From a virus, in the IMG/VR virus record IMGVR_UViG_3300028590_000060, positions 1-34,894 of that record: 34,894 nucleotides of DNA; one strand, written 5' to 3'. A program made the translations under genes and the position numbers. Below are positions 27,100 through 34,894 of this stretch, piece by piece; positions within the stretch are counted from its first letter, which is position 1; every line of letters starts with the position of its first letter. The notes beneath the pieces are model-generated. The model had not been told where the DNA came from, made no database searches, and saw only the letters and a list, made by a program, of their open reading frames with translations.

Positions 27100-27962
27100 G
27101 CGGCTATGCACGCTTCCACCGCAGCCTGATCGGGCACCCGGCGTTCCGCAACGACGCCGAGGCTATGGCATTCGCCTACATGGTGCTCCGCGCCGCGTGG
27201 AAGCCCGTGCGCGTCCGCTACAAGGGTAAGGCGTTGAGTCTAGAGCGCGGACAACTGGCGATGTCGGTGCGCGACCTGGCGGACGCGATGGATCGCGACA
27301 AAGGATGGGTTGAGCGGCTTCTGAAACGTCTCAAAGCCGAGACCATGTGCGAGACACTTAGTGATACCGGAGTGCTGGTCATAACTATCTGTAACTATGA
27401 GAAATATCAGGCCGTTGGTGAAGCGCGTGAGACACTTGGCGAGACAGTGGACGAGACGCCCGCAAGACAGACGCAAGACACAGAACAAGAAGATAAAAAA
27501 CCTAAGAAGGAAGAAAAGAAGGAACCGCGCAAGCGCGAACGCACGCCCGATTTTGAAGTCCCTGATTGGATCCCCGCCGTGCCGTGGTCGGCGTTCTGCG
27601 CCATGCGCAAGAGCAAGGGGAAGCCTGTCGATAGCTACATCGCGGATCGCCTCTTCGGTAGGCTGGAGACGATCCGCGCCGATGGCTGGGATTTGGCGAA
27701 GGTTCTGGACAAGGCCACGGTCAATTTCTGGATCGACGTGTACAAGCCGACGCCGGGCCGGGACGACGACCTGCGCGCCAATGGTAGCGGCACCCCTGCC
27801 AAGCCGTTCGACCTGGAAGAATACCGCGCCAGGATGGCCCGACTGGAGGCTGGTGGCTTTACCCCCGACGCGCGCGTTGCCGAGCCTGAGCGCCGGAACA
27901 ACGGACCCCCGCGACCCATCGGCCAGCTCGTGGCCGGAATAGCGGGCAGCGTCCAACATTGA
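27096..27962 (+). CDS. O-like replication initiator with winged helix
   Basis: The 288-aa product begins MSGYARFHRSLIGHPAFRN, with a winged-helix part (LERGQLAMSVRDLADAMDRDKGWVERLLKRLK at about 49-80). A hinge rich in Lys and Glu (120-150) and a C-terminal domain (153-220, PDWIPAVPWSAFCAMRKSKGKPVDS) of the type that binds a helicase or helicase loader follow. This is the domain order of phage O or DnaT-like initiators. The coding sequence itself holds direct repeats and an A-rich stretch, as in lambda O and its origin. Confidence 0.7.
   Translation: MSGYARFHRSLIGHPAFRNDAEAMAFAYMVLRAAWKPVRVRYKGKALSLERGQLAMSVRDLADAMDRDKGWVERLLKRLKAETMCETLSDTGVLVITICNYEKYQAVGEARETLGETVDETPARQTQDTEQEDKKPKKEEKKEPRKRERTPDFEVPDWIPAVPWSAFCAMRKSKGKPVDSYIADRLFGRLETIRADGWDLAKVLDKATVNFWIDVYKPTPGRDDDLRANGSGTPAKPFDLEEYRARMARLEAGGFTPDARVAEPERRNNGPPRPIGQLVAGIAGSVQH
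27349..27530 (+). other. Candidate phage replication origin inside the O-like gene
   Basis: GCGAGACACTTAG (27349-27361) and GTGAGACACTTGG (27427-27439) are near-identical direct repeats. Weaker copies, GCGAGACAGTGG and ACGAGACGCC, follow directly (27439-27460). Right after comes an A-rich, one-sided purine stretch (about 27475-27530, AAGATAAAAAACC). Iterons next to an easily melted stretch in the initiator gene is the lambda-type origin layout. Confidence 0.5.
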
Positions 27963-27975
27963 CCGGAGACCGAGC

Positions 27976-28218
27976 ATGACCGACCTCATTGACCTCACCG
28001 CTGAGCGCAACAAGCGCGCTGCACCTGACCCTGAGTTCGTTCGCAGGGATGGCTTTGGTCGTCCGATGTACGTGTTCCTGCTCAGCTACGAGATGGGCGG
28101 ATCGAGTTGGTGCACTGAGGTCTGGGCATACGACATCGCTGACGCGGAGAATCGTGTGGCTGGCATGCGCGGCAGCCTGAAGGTTGACGGCCAACTCTTC
28201 GAGAGGGCGCCAGCATGA
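27976..28218 (+). CDS. Hypothetical early protein (80 aa)
   Basis: MTDLIDLTAERNKRAAPDPEFVRRDGFGRPMYVF begins a small protein whose second half is strand-rich (VFLLSYEMGGSSWCTEVWAYDIADAENRVAGMRG). It lies 13 bases after the initiator, and GGAG precedes the ATG. It overlaps the next gene by four bases. Function unknown. Confidence 0.65.
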   Translation: MTDLIDLTAERNKRAAPDPEFVRRDGFGRPMYVFLLSYEMGGSSWCTEVWAYDIADAENRVAGMRGSLKVDGQLFERAPA

Positions 28219-28655
28219 CAACCACAGAACTAACCGAAGATGGGCGGCCAGCTTTGGACACGATCCCTGGCTACAGCGATTTCCTGACCAAGTTGGCAGA
28301 CAGGCTCAAGGAGCTTCCGCCAGTACCGGTGTTCGCGCAGTCCGCGTTCTTCCCGAGCGATCACGCATGGAAATTCGAGCGTGCTGGTTACCAGTATTTC
28401 TGCGCCAACAAGGCTTTCTGGGAACAGGTTCCCGAGAGGGTCGAGCAGGTTGACAGCAATCCCTTCGTGCTTGGCGGGATCACCATCGTGGATATCGATG
28501 AGCCCGCCAACGCACGACGTCGCGCACAGGTGATGACCGCGATCACTGAGCATGTCCGCGATAGGGATGCCAGCTTGGCCGAAGACGCGAAGCGGCTGAG
28601 CCCCGAAGGGGTGGCAGCCCGGGCCGAAGGCATCGCCCAAGGAGAGGATGCATGA
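28215..28655 (+). CDS. Hypothetical early protein (146 aa)
   Basis: MTTTELTEDGRPALDTIPGYSDFLTKLADRLKEL, then an aromatic-rich middle (VFAQSAFFPSDHAWKFERAGYQYFCANKAFWEQ) and a helical C-terminus (ARRRAQVMTAITEHVRDRDASLAEDAKRL). The protein is soluble, without recognisable motif. The start overlaps the previous stop. Confidence 0.6.
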   Translation: MTTTELTEDGRPALDTIPGYSDFLTKLADRLKELPPVPVFAQSAFFPSDHAWKFERAGYQYFCANKAFWEQVPERVEQVDSNPFVLGGITIVDIDEPANARRRAQVMTAITEHVRDRDASLAEDAKRLSPEGVAARAEGIAQGEDA

Positions 28656-28711
28656 CCCTCCCCAAAGAAACAACCATGATCACCGCATCCCTGAACGAAG
28701 GAGAGGGGTGA
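28652..28711 (+). CDS. Possible leader peptide (19 aa)
   Basis: ATGA overlap with the previous gene opens a 19-codon frame (MTLPKETTMITASLNEGEG), with GGAGAGG upstream. Its end contains the ribosome site of the next gene. It may serve only to carry ribosomes on to the next start. Confidence 0.3.
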   Translation: MTLPKETTMITASLNEGEG

Positions 28712-28712
28712 G

Positions 28713-29006
28713 ATGCCCAAGCCCACGCTTCCGGTTCCTGACGACTTCGCCATGTACGCCAGCATCGAGGGCAACCTGAAGCTCCGCAAGCGGTTCAACG
28801 TCGGCGGCGCCACGATCGAGCGTTGGCGGGCCATCATCGGCGCAAGGTATAATCGCCAGGCTATGCCCAAACGGGTGCCTGTTGCGGTTAAGAGGCGCGT
28901 TCGGCGTCGCTGGATGGCGCAGGAGCAGATCGAGGAACTGGACGACTTCGGCATGGAAGACATCTGCGCCAGCATCGGCATCCGGTCATTCGAGAGGGAG
29001 TGGTGA
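28713..29006 (+). CDS. Basic HTH-like protein (97 aa), late-region regulator candidate
   Basis: MPKPTLPVPDDFAMYASIEGNLKLRKRFNVGGATIERWRAIIGA has an HTH-like part (GNLKLRKRFNVGGATIERWRA, a common phage motif for tooth-and-turn DNA binding). A strongly basic segment follows (KRVPVAVKRRVRRRWMAQEQ), then an acidic end. It is the last DNA-binding candidate before terminase, a place often held by a late-gene regulator. GGAGAGGGG precedes the ATG. Confidence 0.55.
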   Translation: MPKPTLPVPDDFAMYASIEGNLKLRKRFNVGGATIERWRAIIGARYNRQAMPKRVPVAVKRRVRRRWMAQEQIEELDDFGMEDICASIGIRSFEREW

Positions 29007-29173
29007 TGACCACCGAGGAGGAAATCGCCAGCCTCAAGGCCAAGCGCGCCGCATCCGAACGCATGGGCTCTGGTTACAAGGCTCGTATCGAAGCAATCGA
29101 CAAAAGGCTTGCTGAACTCGAACCGAAAGGGGGTGATCAAGCGGTTGCGAGTGAGGAGGGCGAAAGCCTGTAA
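29006..29173 (+). CDS. Small coiled-coil protein (55 aa)
   Basis: The ATG overlaps the previous stop (TGATG), with GAGAGGGAG upstream. MTTEEEIASLKAKRAASERM and SGYKARIEAIDKRLAELEP form one long charged helix, probably dimeric. It lies five bases before the small terminase gene. Role unknown. Confidence 0.6.
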   Translation: MTTEEEIASLKAKRAASERMGSGYKARIEAIDKRLAELEPKGGDQAVASEEGESL

Positions 29174-29178
29174 TTTGC

Positions 29179-29514
29179 ATGGCGACTAGAGGAAACCGAG
29201 CCAACCTGACGAATGCCGGCAAAGGTAGGCCGAAAGGTTCGCTGAACAAGGCAACGGCTGACATCAAAGCGCTTGCGCGTGTTCACGCGCCGGTCGCGAT
29301 GAAAGAGCTTGCTCGGCTAGCCGTCAGCTCGGAAAGCGACGCTGCGCGCGTTGCCGCGATCAAGGAGCTATTTGACCGCGGATTCGGCAAGGCAACTCAG
29401 CCGATCGCTGGTGACCCTGACATGCCGGCGTTGAACATCGGGGCGGCGCCTGATGCGGTTGTAGCGTGGCTAGCCGCCCAGACCTTTGGCGATGATGCTG
29501 AGACAGCCCACTAA
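29179..29514 (+). CDS. Probable small terminase subunit
   Basis: The 111-aa protein begins with a basic GKGRPKGSLNKATADIKALARV, followed by helices MKELARLAVSSESDAARVAAIKELFDRGFGKATQ and a tail ending AWLAAQTFGDDAETAH. The GRPKGSxNKxTADxK start and the AARVxAxKELxDRGxGK core are common in small terminase-type proteins of alphaproteobacterial phages. It would recognise the packaging site and recruit the large subunit, whose gene overlaps it by about 20 bases. Confidence 0.65.
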   Translation: MATRGNRANLTNAGKGRPKGSLNKATADIKALARVHAPVAMKELARLAVSSESDAARVAAIKELFDRGFGKATQPIAGDPDMPALNIGAAPDAVVAWLAAQTFGDDAETAH

Positions 29515-30904
29515 GGCGGACATCCTCGCCGCGCGTGCGGAATGGGCAAAGCGCCAGTTCTTCAAACGCCAGCGGGCGCCGTGGTCAGCCGAGTTCGATC
29601 AGCCCTCACGCTACAAGGGCGCTCACGGGGGGCGGGCAAGCGGAAAGAGCCATGACTTTGCCGAGCGCCTGATAGAGCGCTGTCTCAAATCGAAAACCCG
29701 AGCCGTTTGTATCCGCGAGGTGCAGATCAGCCTCAAGGAATCTGTCCGTCAGCTCATCATCGACAAAATCCAGGCATTCGGCCTTGGACAGTTGTTCGAG
29801 GTGCTGGAGGCCGAAATCCGTGGCCCGCACGGCTCGCTCATCATCTTCCGCGGCATGCAATCGTACAATGCGGAGACGATCAAGTCCCTTGAAGGCTACG
29901 ACATTGCATGGATCGAGGAGGCGCAGACGCTAAGCGCTACTTCGTTGAAGATGCTGCGGCCGACAATCCGAGCGCCAGGCTCCGAGATTTGGGCGACGTG
30001 GAACCCTCGCCACGACACTGACGCGATCGACGTCCTGCTGAGGGGCTCGCGACCTCCGCGAAACGCCATCGTCATTCAGGTCAACTATTGTGACAACCCG
30101 TGGCTCCCGGCTGAGATGCTGGAGGAAATGGAGGATGATCGCGCTCGCGATCCCGATCAGGCGGCCCATATCTGGGACGGCGCCTATGAGATCATCACTG
30201 AGGGGTCGTACTACGCGGCGCTGATTGCCACGGTGGAGAAGGAAGGCCGCATCGGCGACTTCCCCTATGATCCGGCGTTGTCTGTACTGACCGCTTGGGA
30301 CATCGGCATGGATGATTACACGGCCATCTGGTTCCTTCAGGAGAACGGCCAAGAGGTGAGGGCGATCGACTATTTCGAGACGAGCGGCGAAGGCGTCGAG
30401 GATATCATCAAGCAGGCGCTTTTCGAGCTTGTCCCCGCAGACCAGCGCATCCCGGAAATGCAAGTCGAGCGGCCAGTGCCGTTTCAGCGGTACGGGCGAA
30501 ATTACCTCCCGCATGACGTTCAGGTCAGAGAATGGGGCGCGGGCCGTTCGCGGTTGGCGACACTTCGTGAGCATGGCGTGAAAGACGTGAATGTTGGCAT
30601 CGCATGCGGCCCCGCAGAGCGGGTCAACGCAGGCCGTGCGCTATTGCCGTTCATGCGGTTCAACAAGGCAACCTGCGACCTCGGGATCAAGCGGCTGCGG
30701 AACTACTCGCGTAAGCTCAACAAGACTCTGGAGACGTATGGCGGCCCGCTCCACGATGAGAACAGCCACGGGGCTGACGCATTCGGGGAGTTTGCTGTAA
30801 ATTGCCACCTGACGAAGCAGAAGCCCAAGCCCAAGCCAGTCGACCCGCAGGACCGCTACCACAAGGGCAAGGACGGCCAACCGACCGCGAGTGTTTGGGG
30901 CTGA
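29492..30904 (+). CDS. Terminase large subunit
   Basis: The 470-aa protein has an N-terminal ATPase with Walker A GGRASGKS (46-53) and Walker B DIAWIEEAQ (137-145), a coupling motif near ATWNPRHDTD, and a nuclease domain from about 260 with AWDIGMDDYTAIWF. It ends with HDENSHGADAFGEFAVNCH, which holds the last acidic nuclease residues. The enzyme packages DNA into the procapsid and cuts it. Its form fits the PBSX/terminase-3 group. Starts are two adjacent ATGs (29492, 29495). Confidence 0.9.
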   Translation: MMLRQPTKADILAARAEWAKRQFFKRQRAPWSAEFDQPSRYKGAHGGRASGKSHDFAERLIERCLKSKTRAVCIREVQISLKESVRQLIIDKIQAFGLGQLFEVLEAEIRGPHGSLIIFRGMQSYNAETIKSLEGYDIAWIEEAQTLSATSLKMLRPTIRAPGSEIWATWNPRHDTDAIDVLLRGSRPPRNAIVIQVNYCDNPWLPAEMLEEMEDDRARDPDQAAHIWDGAYEIITEGSYYAALIATVEKEGRIGDFPYDPALSVLTAWDIGMDDYTAIWFLQENGQEVRAIDYFETSGEGVEDIIKQALFELVPADQRIPEMQVERPVPFQRYGRNYLPHDVQVREWGAGRSRLATLREHGVKDVNVGIACGPAERVNAGRALLPFMRFNKATCDLGIKRLRNYSRKLNKTLETYGGPLHDENSHGADAFGEFAVNCHLTKQKPKPKPVDPQDRYHKGKDGQPTASVWG

Positions 30905-30922
30905 GCGCTGAACGCGCGAAAA

Positions 30923-30943
30923 TCAGGCGAGCCTATGCCTGAA
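30923..30943 (+). promoter_or_regulatory. Late-region motif, site 2 (before portal)
   Basis: GCCTATGCCTGAA (30931-30943) lies in the 47-base gap between terminase and portal. TCAGGC and GCCTGA form a perfect inverted repeat with an eight-base spacer. The motif ends eight bases before the portal ATG. Same 13-mer as site 3; one base differs from site 1. Confidence 0.55.
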
Positions 30944-30951
30944 AGCGCACG

Positions 30952-32922
30952 ATGACAGAACTAGCCGCCGACAGTCCATTGCACATCCCGCATGCCGTAG
31001 TTCCGCACGGGCAGATGCGCGAGGATGGCGGTCACAGCGTGACGCCAGTAGGGCAGGGCGCTGACGATGATTTGGAGCCGCCGAACGAAGAGCGGCTTCG
31101 CAAGATGTTCGACGAGGCCCGGGACCTCACCGACCGAGCGCGGATGGAGCAGCAGAAGGATCAGGACTATTACGATGGTCCTGAGCAGCTCAACAGCGAG
31201 GTGCGCCAAATCCTGCGGTCTCGCGGGCAGCCTCCGATCTTCGACAATCGCATTGCCCCGGCAATCGATGGCATCCTAGGTCTGCTGGAACGATCAAAGG
31301 TCGATCCCCGTGGGTTCCCGCGCACGCCCAAGGACCAGCCAGCTGCGGACGTCTGTACGAAGACCCTGCGATACATCGCCGAACGCGCGACGTGGCAGCA
31401 AATCAAGCTCGATTGCGCAGAGGATTATCTCAAGCAGGGGCTGACGGCTGCAATCGTTGAATATGATGGCTCGAACGTCACCGTCGAGCAGATCCGCTGG
31501 GAAACCTTCTTCTACGATCCTCGAAGCCGGAAGAACGATTTCAGTGACGCTAAATATAAGGGCATTGCAAAATGGATGTACACCGACGAAGTCAAGGCGG
31601 CCTATCCCCGAGCGAGGGAATTGGGCGACCTCACATCGGTGCCGGATTGCACGTTCGATGCGACTTGGGAGGACCGTCCCGACGACCGAATTCGCTGGGT
31701 TGACCGCCAGCGCAACCGCATCCTTGTTGTTGAAATCTACTATCAGCACGGCGGCGAATGGCTTCGCTGCGTCTATTGCGGGGCCGGGTGGCTGGAATAT
31801 GGTCGCTCGCCCTACGTCGATGTGAGAACGGGACAGACGCGCTGCCCAATTGAGGCGCAGTCATTCAAGGTAGACCGCAAGAACAATCGATACGGCCCGA
31901 TCCGCAACATGCGCCCGATGCAGGACGAGGTGAACGCCCGCCGTTCGCGTGGGCTTCATCTGCTCAATTCCCGCCAAGTGCAGATGACCGATGCGAGCGC
32001 GCCTCCTGTTGATTCAGACGAGGTGCGCAAAGAGGCCGCGCGCGCCGATGGCGTTATTCCCATGGGCTGGCAGACCGTGCAGGCCACCGACATGGCTACC
32101 GGCAACCTGAACATGCTGGCAGAGGCCAAGGAAAGCCTTCAGCGCATGGTGCCTGTCGCCATCGCGCAGGACCTTCGGGAGGGTAGTGCGGCGTCCGGAA
32201 GGGCTCGTCAGGTCGCGCAGCAGGCGGGCTTGACCCAGTTCGGCCGCGGGTTCGGGCGGTTGGAGGATTTCGAGGAACGTATCTATCGCGCCATGTGGAT
32301 GACGGCGCAGCAGTTCTTCACGGCGCCGATGTACATTCGGATCACGGACAATCCGCGTGCGCCCGAGTTCCTGATGATCAATCAGCCGGTCATGGGTCCG
32401 GCGATCGTACCACAGCCGGTCATGGGCCCGGATGGCCAGCCAATTACTGATGAGACGGGGCAGCCCGTGATGCAATCGGCCATTGGCGAGCAGCAGATCG
32501 GCACGGAAAACGAACTCGCGCAGATGGATATGGACATCATCATCGCGTCCTCGCCGGATACGATCGCGCTGGAACAGGAAGTGTTCGACAGCCTGATGGA
32601 GTTGGTTCGCTCCGGCGTCGATCCATTCTCGCCGCAGTTTGAGTTGCTGCTTGAGCTTGCTCCGCTGCCCGACAAGACGGGCCTGATGGAGCGCATCGGC
32701 GCACTGAAGCAGCAGTTGCAGCAGCAGCAAGCCCAGCAGGCCGAAGAGGCTGCGCGACAAGCTCAGATCGCCCAGGAAGTGCAATTGGCGGGCGCGACAG
32801 CCGATATCGAGAACAAGCGCGCGGATACCGCGCTCACTCAGGCTAAGACCATGAGCGAGCAAGTCGATGCCGGTCGCGCCGCGCTTGAGGCTTTGTACCC
32901 TCGATCCCAGCCGAGCGCTTGA
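30952..32922 (+). CDS. Portal protein
   Basis: The 656-aa protein has the length and order of podovirus (P22-like) portals. These are an acidic N-terminus (30-60, EERLRKMFDEARDLTDRARMEQQKDQDYYDG), RGQPPIFDNRIAPAIDGILG, a core with AEDYLKQGLTAAIVEYDGSN and the stem region MVPVAIAQDLREGSAASGRARQVAQQAG. It then has INQPVMGPAIV with a repeated QPVMGP and a C-terminal Gln-rich helix (QQLQQQQAQQAEEAARQAQ). It forms the ring through which DNA enters and leaves. No good SD precedes the ATG, and the late motif is immediately upstream. Confidence 0.85.
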   Translation: MTELAADSPLHIPHAVVPHGQMREDGGHSVTPVGQGADDDLEPPNEERLRKMFDEARDLTDRARMEQQKDQDYYDGPEQLNSEVRQILRSRGQPPIFDNRIAPAIDGILGLLERSKVDPRGFPRTPKDQPAADVCTKTLRYIAERATWQQIKLDCAEDYLKQGLTAAIVEYDGSNVTVEQIRWETFFYDPRSRKNDFSDAKYKGIAKWMYTDEVKAAYPRARELGDLTSVPDCTFDATWEDRPDDRIRWVDRQRNRILVVEIYYQHGGEWLRCVYCGAGWLEYGRSPYVDVRTGQTRCPIEAQSFKVDRKNNRYGPIRNMRPMQDEVNARRSRGLHLLNSRQVQMTDASAPPVDSDEVRKEAARADGVIPMGWQTVQATDMATGNLNMLAEAKESLQRMVPVAIAQDLREGSAASGRARQVAQQAGLTQFGRGFGRLEDFEERIYRAMWMTAQQFFTAPMYIRITDNPRAPEFLMINQPVMGPAIVPQPVMGPDGQPITDETGQPVMQSAIGEQQIGTENELAQMDMDIIIASSPDTIALEQEVFDSLMELVRSGVDPFSPQFELLLELAPLPDKTGLMERIGALKQQLQQQQAQQAEEAARQAQIAQEVQLAGATADIENKRADTALTQAKTMSEQVDAGRAALEALYPRSQPSA

Positions 32923-32956
32923 CGCCCCTCTTCACTACTTCGGACAATATTCCAGC

Positions 32957-32973
32957 GCCTATGCCTGAATAGG
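32957..32973 (+). promoter_or_regulatory. Late-region motif, site 3 (before scaffold)
   Basis: GCCTATGCCTGAA (32957-32969) is identical to site 2. CCTAT and ATAGG (32958-32973) form an inverted repeat with GCCTGA between them. The motif lies 120 bases before the scaffold ATG in a 166-base gap that holds no frame of its own. Another small hairpin, CCGGT/ACCGG, is at about 33010-33028. Confidence 0.55.
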
Positions 32974-33088
32974 TCGCGCCGCCGCCGGGCCACGGGCGAA
33001 ACGGGATGCCGGTCCTGCGAAAACCGGATGGCCGCCGCATCGGGCGTGTCGTTGGTCGCTCACGATACGAGCGAGTGAGGGTAAGGGA

Positions 33089-33859
33089 ATGGAAGAAGCA
33101 CTCGACAGCGCGCTTTTCGATGTAGAACCGGAAGCTCCGGCCGAACCTGAAATGATCGCTGAAGAGCAGGCAGAGGATCTATCGCCGGAATCGGTGGAGG
33201 AGCCCGCGCCAGAGCTAACGCCAGAGCCGAAACCTGTTGCTGAGCCGCAGCGTCCTGAGCAGGGATATGTCCCCCTTAGCGCGATGATGGATGAGCGAGA
33301 CAGGCGCAAGCACGCTGAAGAGCGTGTGCGCCAGCTCGAACAGCAGCAGCCGAAGCAAGCCCCGAGCCCTTACGACGATCCCGAGGGTTTCGCTGCGCAC
33401 CAGCATGAGGTTGTGGAGCAGCGGCTTACGGAACAGCGTTTCGCTTTCAGCGATCGTTGGGCCCGTAAGGAGCATGGCGCAGAGGCCGTGGAGGGTGCGG
33501 TGATGTGGGCCCAGGACAGAGCCCATCGAGACCCCGCTTTCGCAATGGCATATATGCGCGAGGCTGACCCCATCGATTGGATCGTCCGACAGCACAAGCA
33601 GGATGCTCTTGTTGCGGAGATCGGGGACCGGTCAGTTGACGACTTCGTCAAGGACTATCTCACCAGGAACCCGCAGCTGTTGAGCCAGCCTGCGCCCGTA
33701 GCGGCCACGTCAGCACCTGCTGCCGTGGCTCAACCGAAACCGGCGGTTCCGCCTGTTCGGGTGCCGCGGAGCCTCGCGACGCAGGGTTCTGGACCTTCTG
33801 ACGTTCGCGATGTCGCCACCGGGCCCCTTGCAGCTGTGGATGCCGTCTTCCCCGCTTGA
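33089..33859 (+). CDS. Scaffolding protein
   Basis: The 256-aa protein has an acidic, Pro/Glu-rich N-terminus (10-60), a charged helix with Gln run (70-95, RRKHAEERVRQLEQQQPKQ), a helical core (100-190) and a Pro/Ala-rich tail with a basic end (PPVRVPRSLATQG). It lies between portal and major capsid genes, the normal place of the scaffold that guides capsid assembly. GGTAAGGGA precedes the ATG. Composition and position give the call. Confidence 0.75.
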   Translation: MEEALDSALFDVEPEAPAEPEMIAEEQAEDLSPESVEEPAPELTPEPKPVAEPQRPEQGYVPLSAMMDERDRRKHAEERVRQLEQQQPKQAPSPYDDPEGFAAHQHEVVEQRLTEQRFAFSDRWARKEHGAEAVEGAVMWAQDRAHRDPAFAMAYMREADPIDWIVRQHKQDALVAEIGDRSVDDFVKDYLTRNPQLLSQPAPVAATSAPAAVAQPKPAVPPVRVPRSLATQGSGPSDVRDVATGPLAAVDAVFPA

Positions 33860-33867
33860 GGTGAGAT

Positions 33868-34894
33868 ATGGCAGAGACTCAGCTTGCCAGCGTGAATGAA
33901 ATCACGGTTTGGCGCAAAAATTACCTTTCGTCCTACGTTCGTCAGTCCGGCTTTCTGCCCTATATGGGCCGCGCTAGTGAGGGCGGAAAGATCAACAACA
34001 TCATCGGCGTTTTCCGCGACCTTGAAGCCAAGGCCGGTTCGTCGGTCATCATCCCGCTGATCCTCGAACTTTCAGGTCGCGGCGTCGAGGGCGCCGAGGT
34101 TCTCGAAGGCAACGAGGAGGAGCTGCTCGATTTCGGCGATCAGATCCGGATCAACTGGCTGCGTAATGGCGTAGTGGTCCCGAAGTCCACCAGCTTCAAG
34201 ACCGAGATGGACCTGCTCGGCGCGGCTCGTGATCGTCTCCAGACGTGGAGCAAGACGAAGCTTCGTACGTCGCTGATCAACGCGTTCAAGTCGATCATCA
34301 TCCCTGGCGTCACGGACGCGGACGGCAACCCACTCGCAGATACCGCGGTTTCCTACGAGACTTCCTCTGCGGGTCAGCGGAACACGTTCCTGACCAACAA
34401 CGCCGATCGAATGCTGTTCGGTGCTGCGTATGCAAATTCGTCCTCGAACAACTGGGCGACATCGCTCGGCAACGTTGACGCCACCGACGACAAAATGAGC
34501 GCCAAGATCATTCAGATGGCGAAGGCTCTCGCGAAGCAGACGACCAACAACACCGCCGGCATGTCGATCAACCCCTATCAGTCGGATGCGACTGCTGGCC
34601 GGGAGTGGTTCGTCATGTTCATGGGATCTGACGACTTCAACAACGCATCCCGCGATCCCACCATCCTTGCGGCCGACAAGGACGCTCGCGAACGCGGCGT
34701 GGATACCAACCCGATCTTCCAGGGCGGCGACCGTATCTATGACGGTGTGATCTTGCGCGAGATTCCCGAGCTGACCCCGCTGACCGCTGCGGGCGCAGCA
34801 GGCGTCAACGTCGGCCGTTCGTTCCTCTGCGGTCTGGGCGCGCTCGGCGTCGCATGGGGTCAGGATCCCACGCCGCGTACCGATATGGACCGGG
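33868..34894 (+). CDS. Major capsid protein, N4-gp56 type (3' end outside window)
   Basis: The frame is open for 342 codons to the window edge. It begins MAETQLASVNEITVWRKNYLSSYVRQSGFLPYMGRASEGG. Characteristic parts are GSSVIIPLILELSGRGVEGAEVLEGNEEEL, RDRLQTWSKTKLRTSLINAF, FVMFMGSDDFNNASRDPTILAADKDARERG and IYDGVILREIPEL. This matches the N4-gp56/DUF4043 group of HK97-fold capsids. GTGAG precedes the ATG, which follows the scaffold stop by eight bases. The family is shared by N4-like and several temperate podoviruses, so it does not make the phage N4-like. Confidence 0.8.
   Translation, partial: MAETQLASVNEITVWRKNYLSSYVRQSGFLPYMGRASEGGKINNIIGVFRDLEAKAGSSVIIPLILELSGRGVEGAEVLEGNEEELLDFGDQIRINWLRNGVVVPKSTSFKTEMDLLGAARDRLQTWSKTKLRTSLINAFKSIIIPGVTDADGNPLADTAVSYETSSAGQRNTFLTNNADRMLFGAAYANSSSNNWATSLGNVDATDDKMSAKIIQMAKALAKQTTNNTAGMSINPYQSDATAGREWFVMFMGSDDFNNASRDPTILAADKDARERGVDTNPIFQGGDRIYDGVILREIPELTPLTAAGAAGVNVGRSFLCGLGALGVAWGQDPTPRTDMDR

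Noticed and set aside
1-34894. CRISPR arrays, insertion sequences or anti-phage defence operons
   Set aside because: No regularly spaced repeats, transposase motifs or known defence gene sets were seen. The methyltransferases lack restriction partners.

Overview
The window is about 35 kb of a temperate podovirus-type bacteriophage genome. It has high GC, dense ATGA-type gene overlaps and alphaproteobacterial-type phage families. The host is probably an alphaproteobacterium, perhaps of the Sphingomonadales; that is inference from gene style, not proof. The window opens inside a tail or baseplate gene and closes inside the major capsid gene. The integrase and attP lie in the middle with phage genes on both sides. 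The genome is therefore in its circular or virion order, not in the order of an integrated prophage; only the stretch between capsid and tail is missing.

Layout. (1) 2-6828: end of the virion module on the plus strand, with a tail protein, a T7 gp13-like protein, a gp14-like DNA-transfer protein, an internal virion protein with a lytic transglycosylase domain, a large ejection protein and a beta-helix tailspike. (2) 6828-9261: lysis cassette with small membrane proteins, a GH19-type endolysin, a probable holin, an Rz-type i-spanin and an Rz1 lipoprotein nested in another frame. (3) 22104 down to 9323: a minus-strand early-left operon of about 30 genes. It holds an Nmad5-like protein, many small proteins, a probable single-strand annealing protein, a DUF968-like nuclease, NinB, the integrase, a GIY-YIG protein, a frameshifted methyltransferase, an ASCH protein and a MazG-like pyrophosphohydrolase. 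(4) 22259-24503: immunity region with a surface acyltransferase, a tiny membrane protein, a repressor and a Cro-like regulator. Matching operator-promoters drive the left operon and cro. (5) 24500-29173: early-right genes on the plus strand, with a CII-like regulator, a DNA methyltransferase, a RusA-like resolvase, a stand-alone DnaA domain IV protein and an O-like initiator whose gene carries a candidate origin. (6) 29179-34894: packaging and head genes, namely small and large terminase, portal, scaffold and N4-gp56-type capsid.

How it works together. The phage injects with internal virion proteins resembling those of T7-like phages. It then chooses between lysis and lysogeny through a lambda-like divergent switch. 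It integrates into a tRNA-Thr(CGT) gene: the last 50 bases of that tRNA lie inside the 3' end of the integrase gene. A lysogen may change its surface polysaccharide through the acyltransferase, which fits the tailspike as a polysaccharide-directed receptor protein.

Most notable points: (a) a GIY-YIG protein next to attP whose N-terminal domain is a relative of the integrase's own N-terminal domain, with paired 11-bp repeats flanking attP; (b) a 13-bp motif with a local inverted repeat in all three real intergenic gaps of the late region; (c) paired operators in the left promoter and in a cro promoter that appears leaderless; (d) a one-base frameshift in a methyltransferase.
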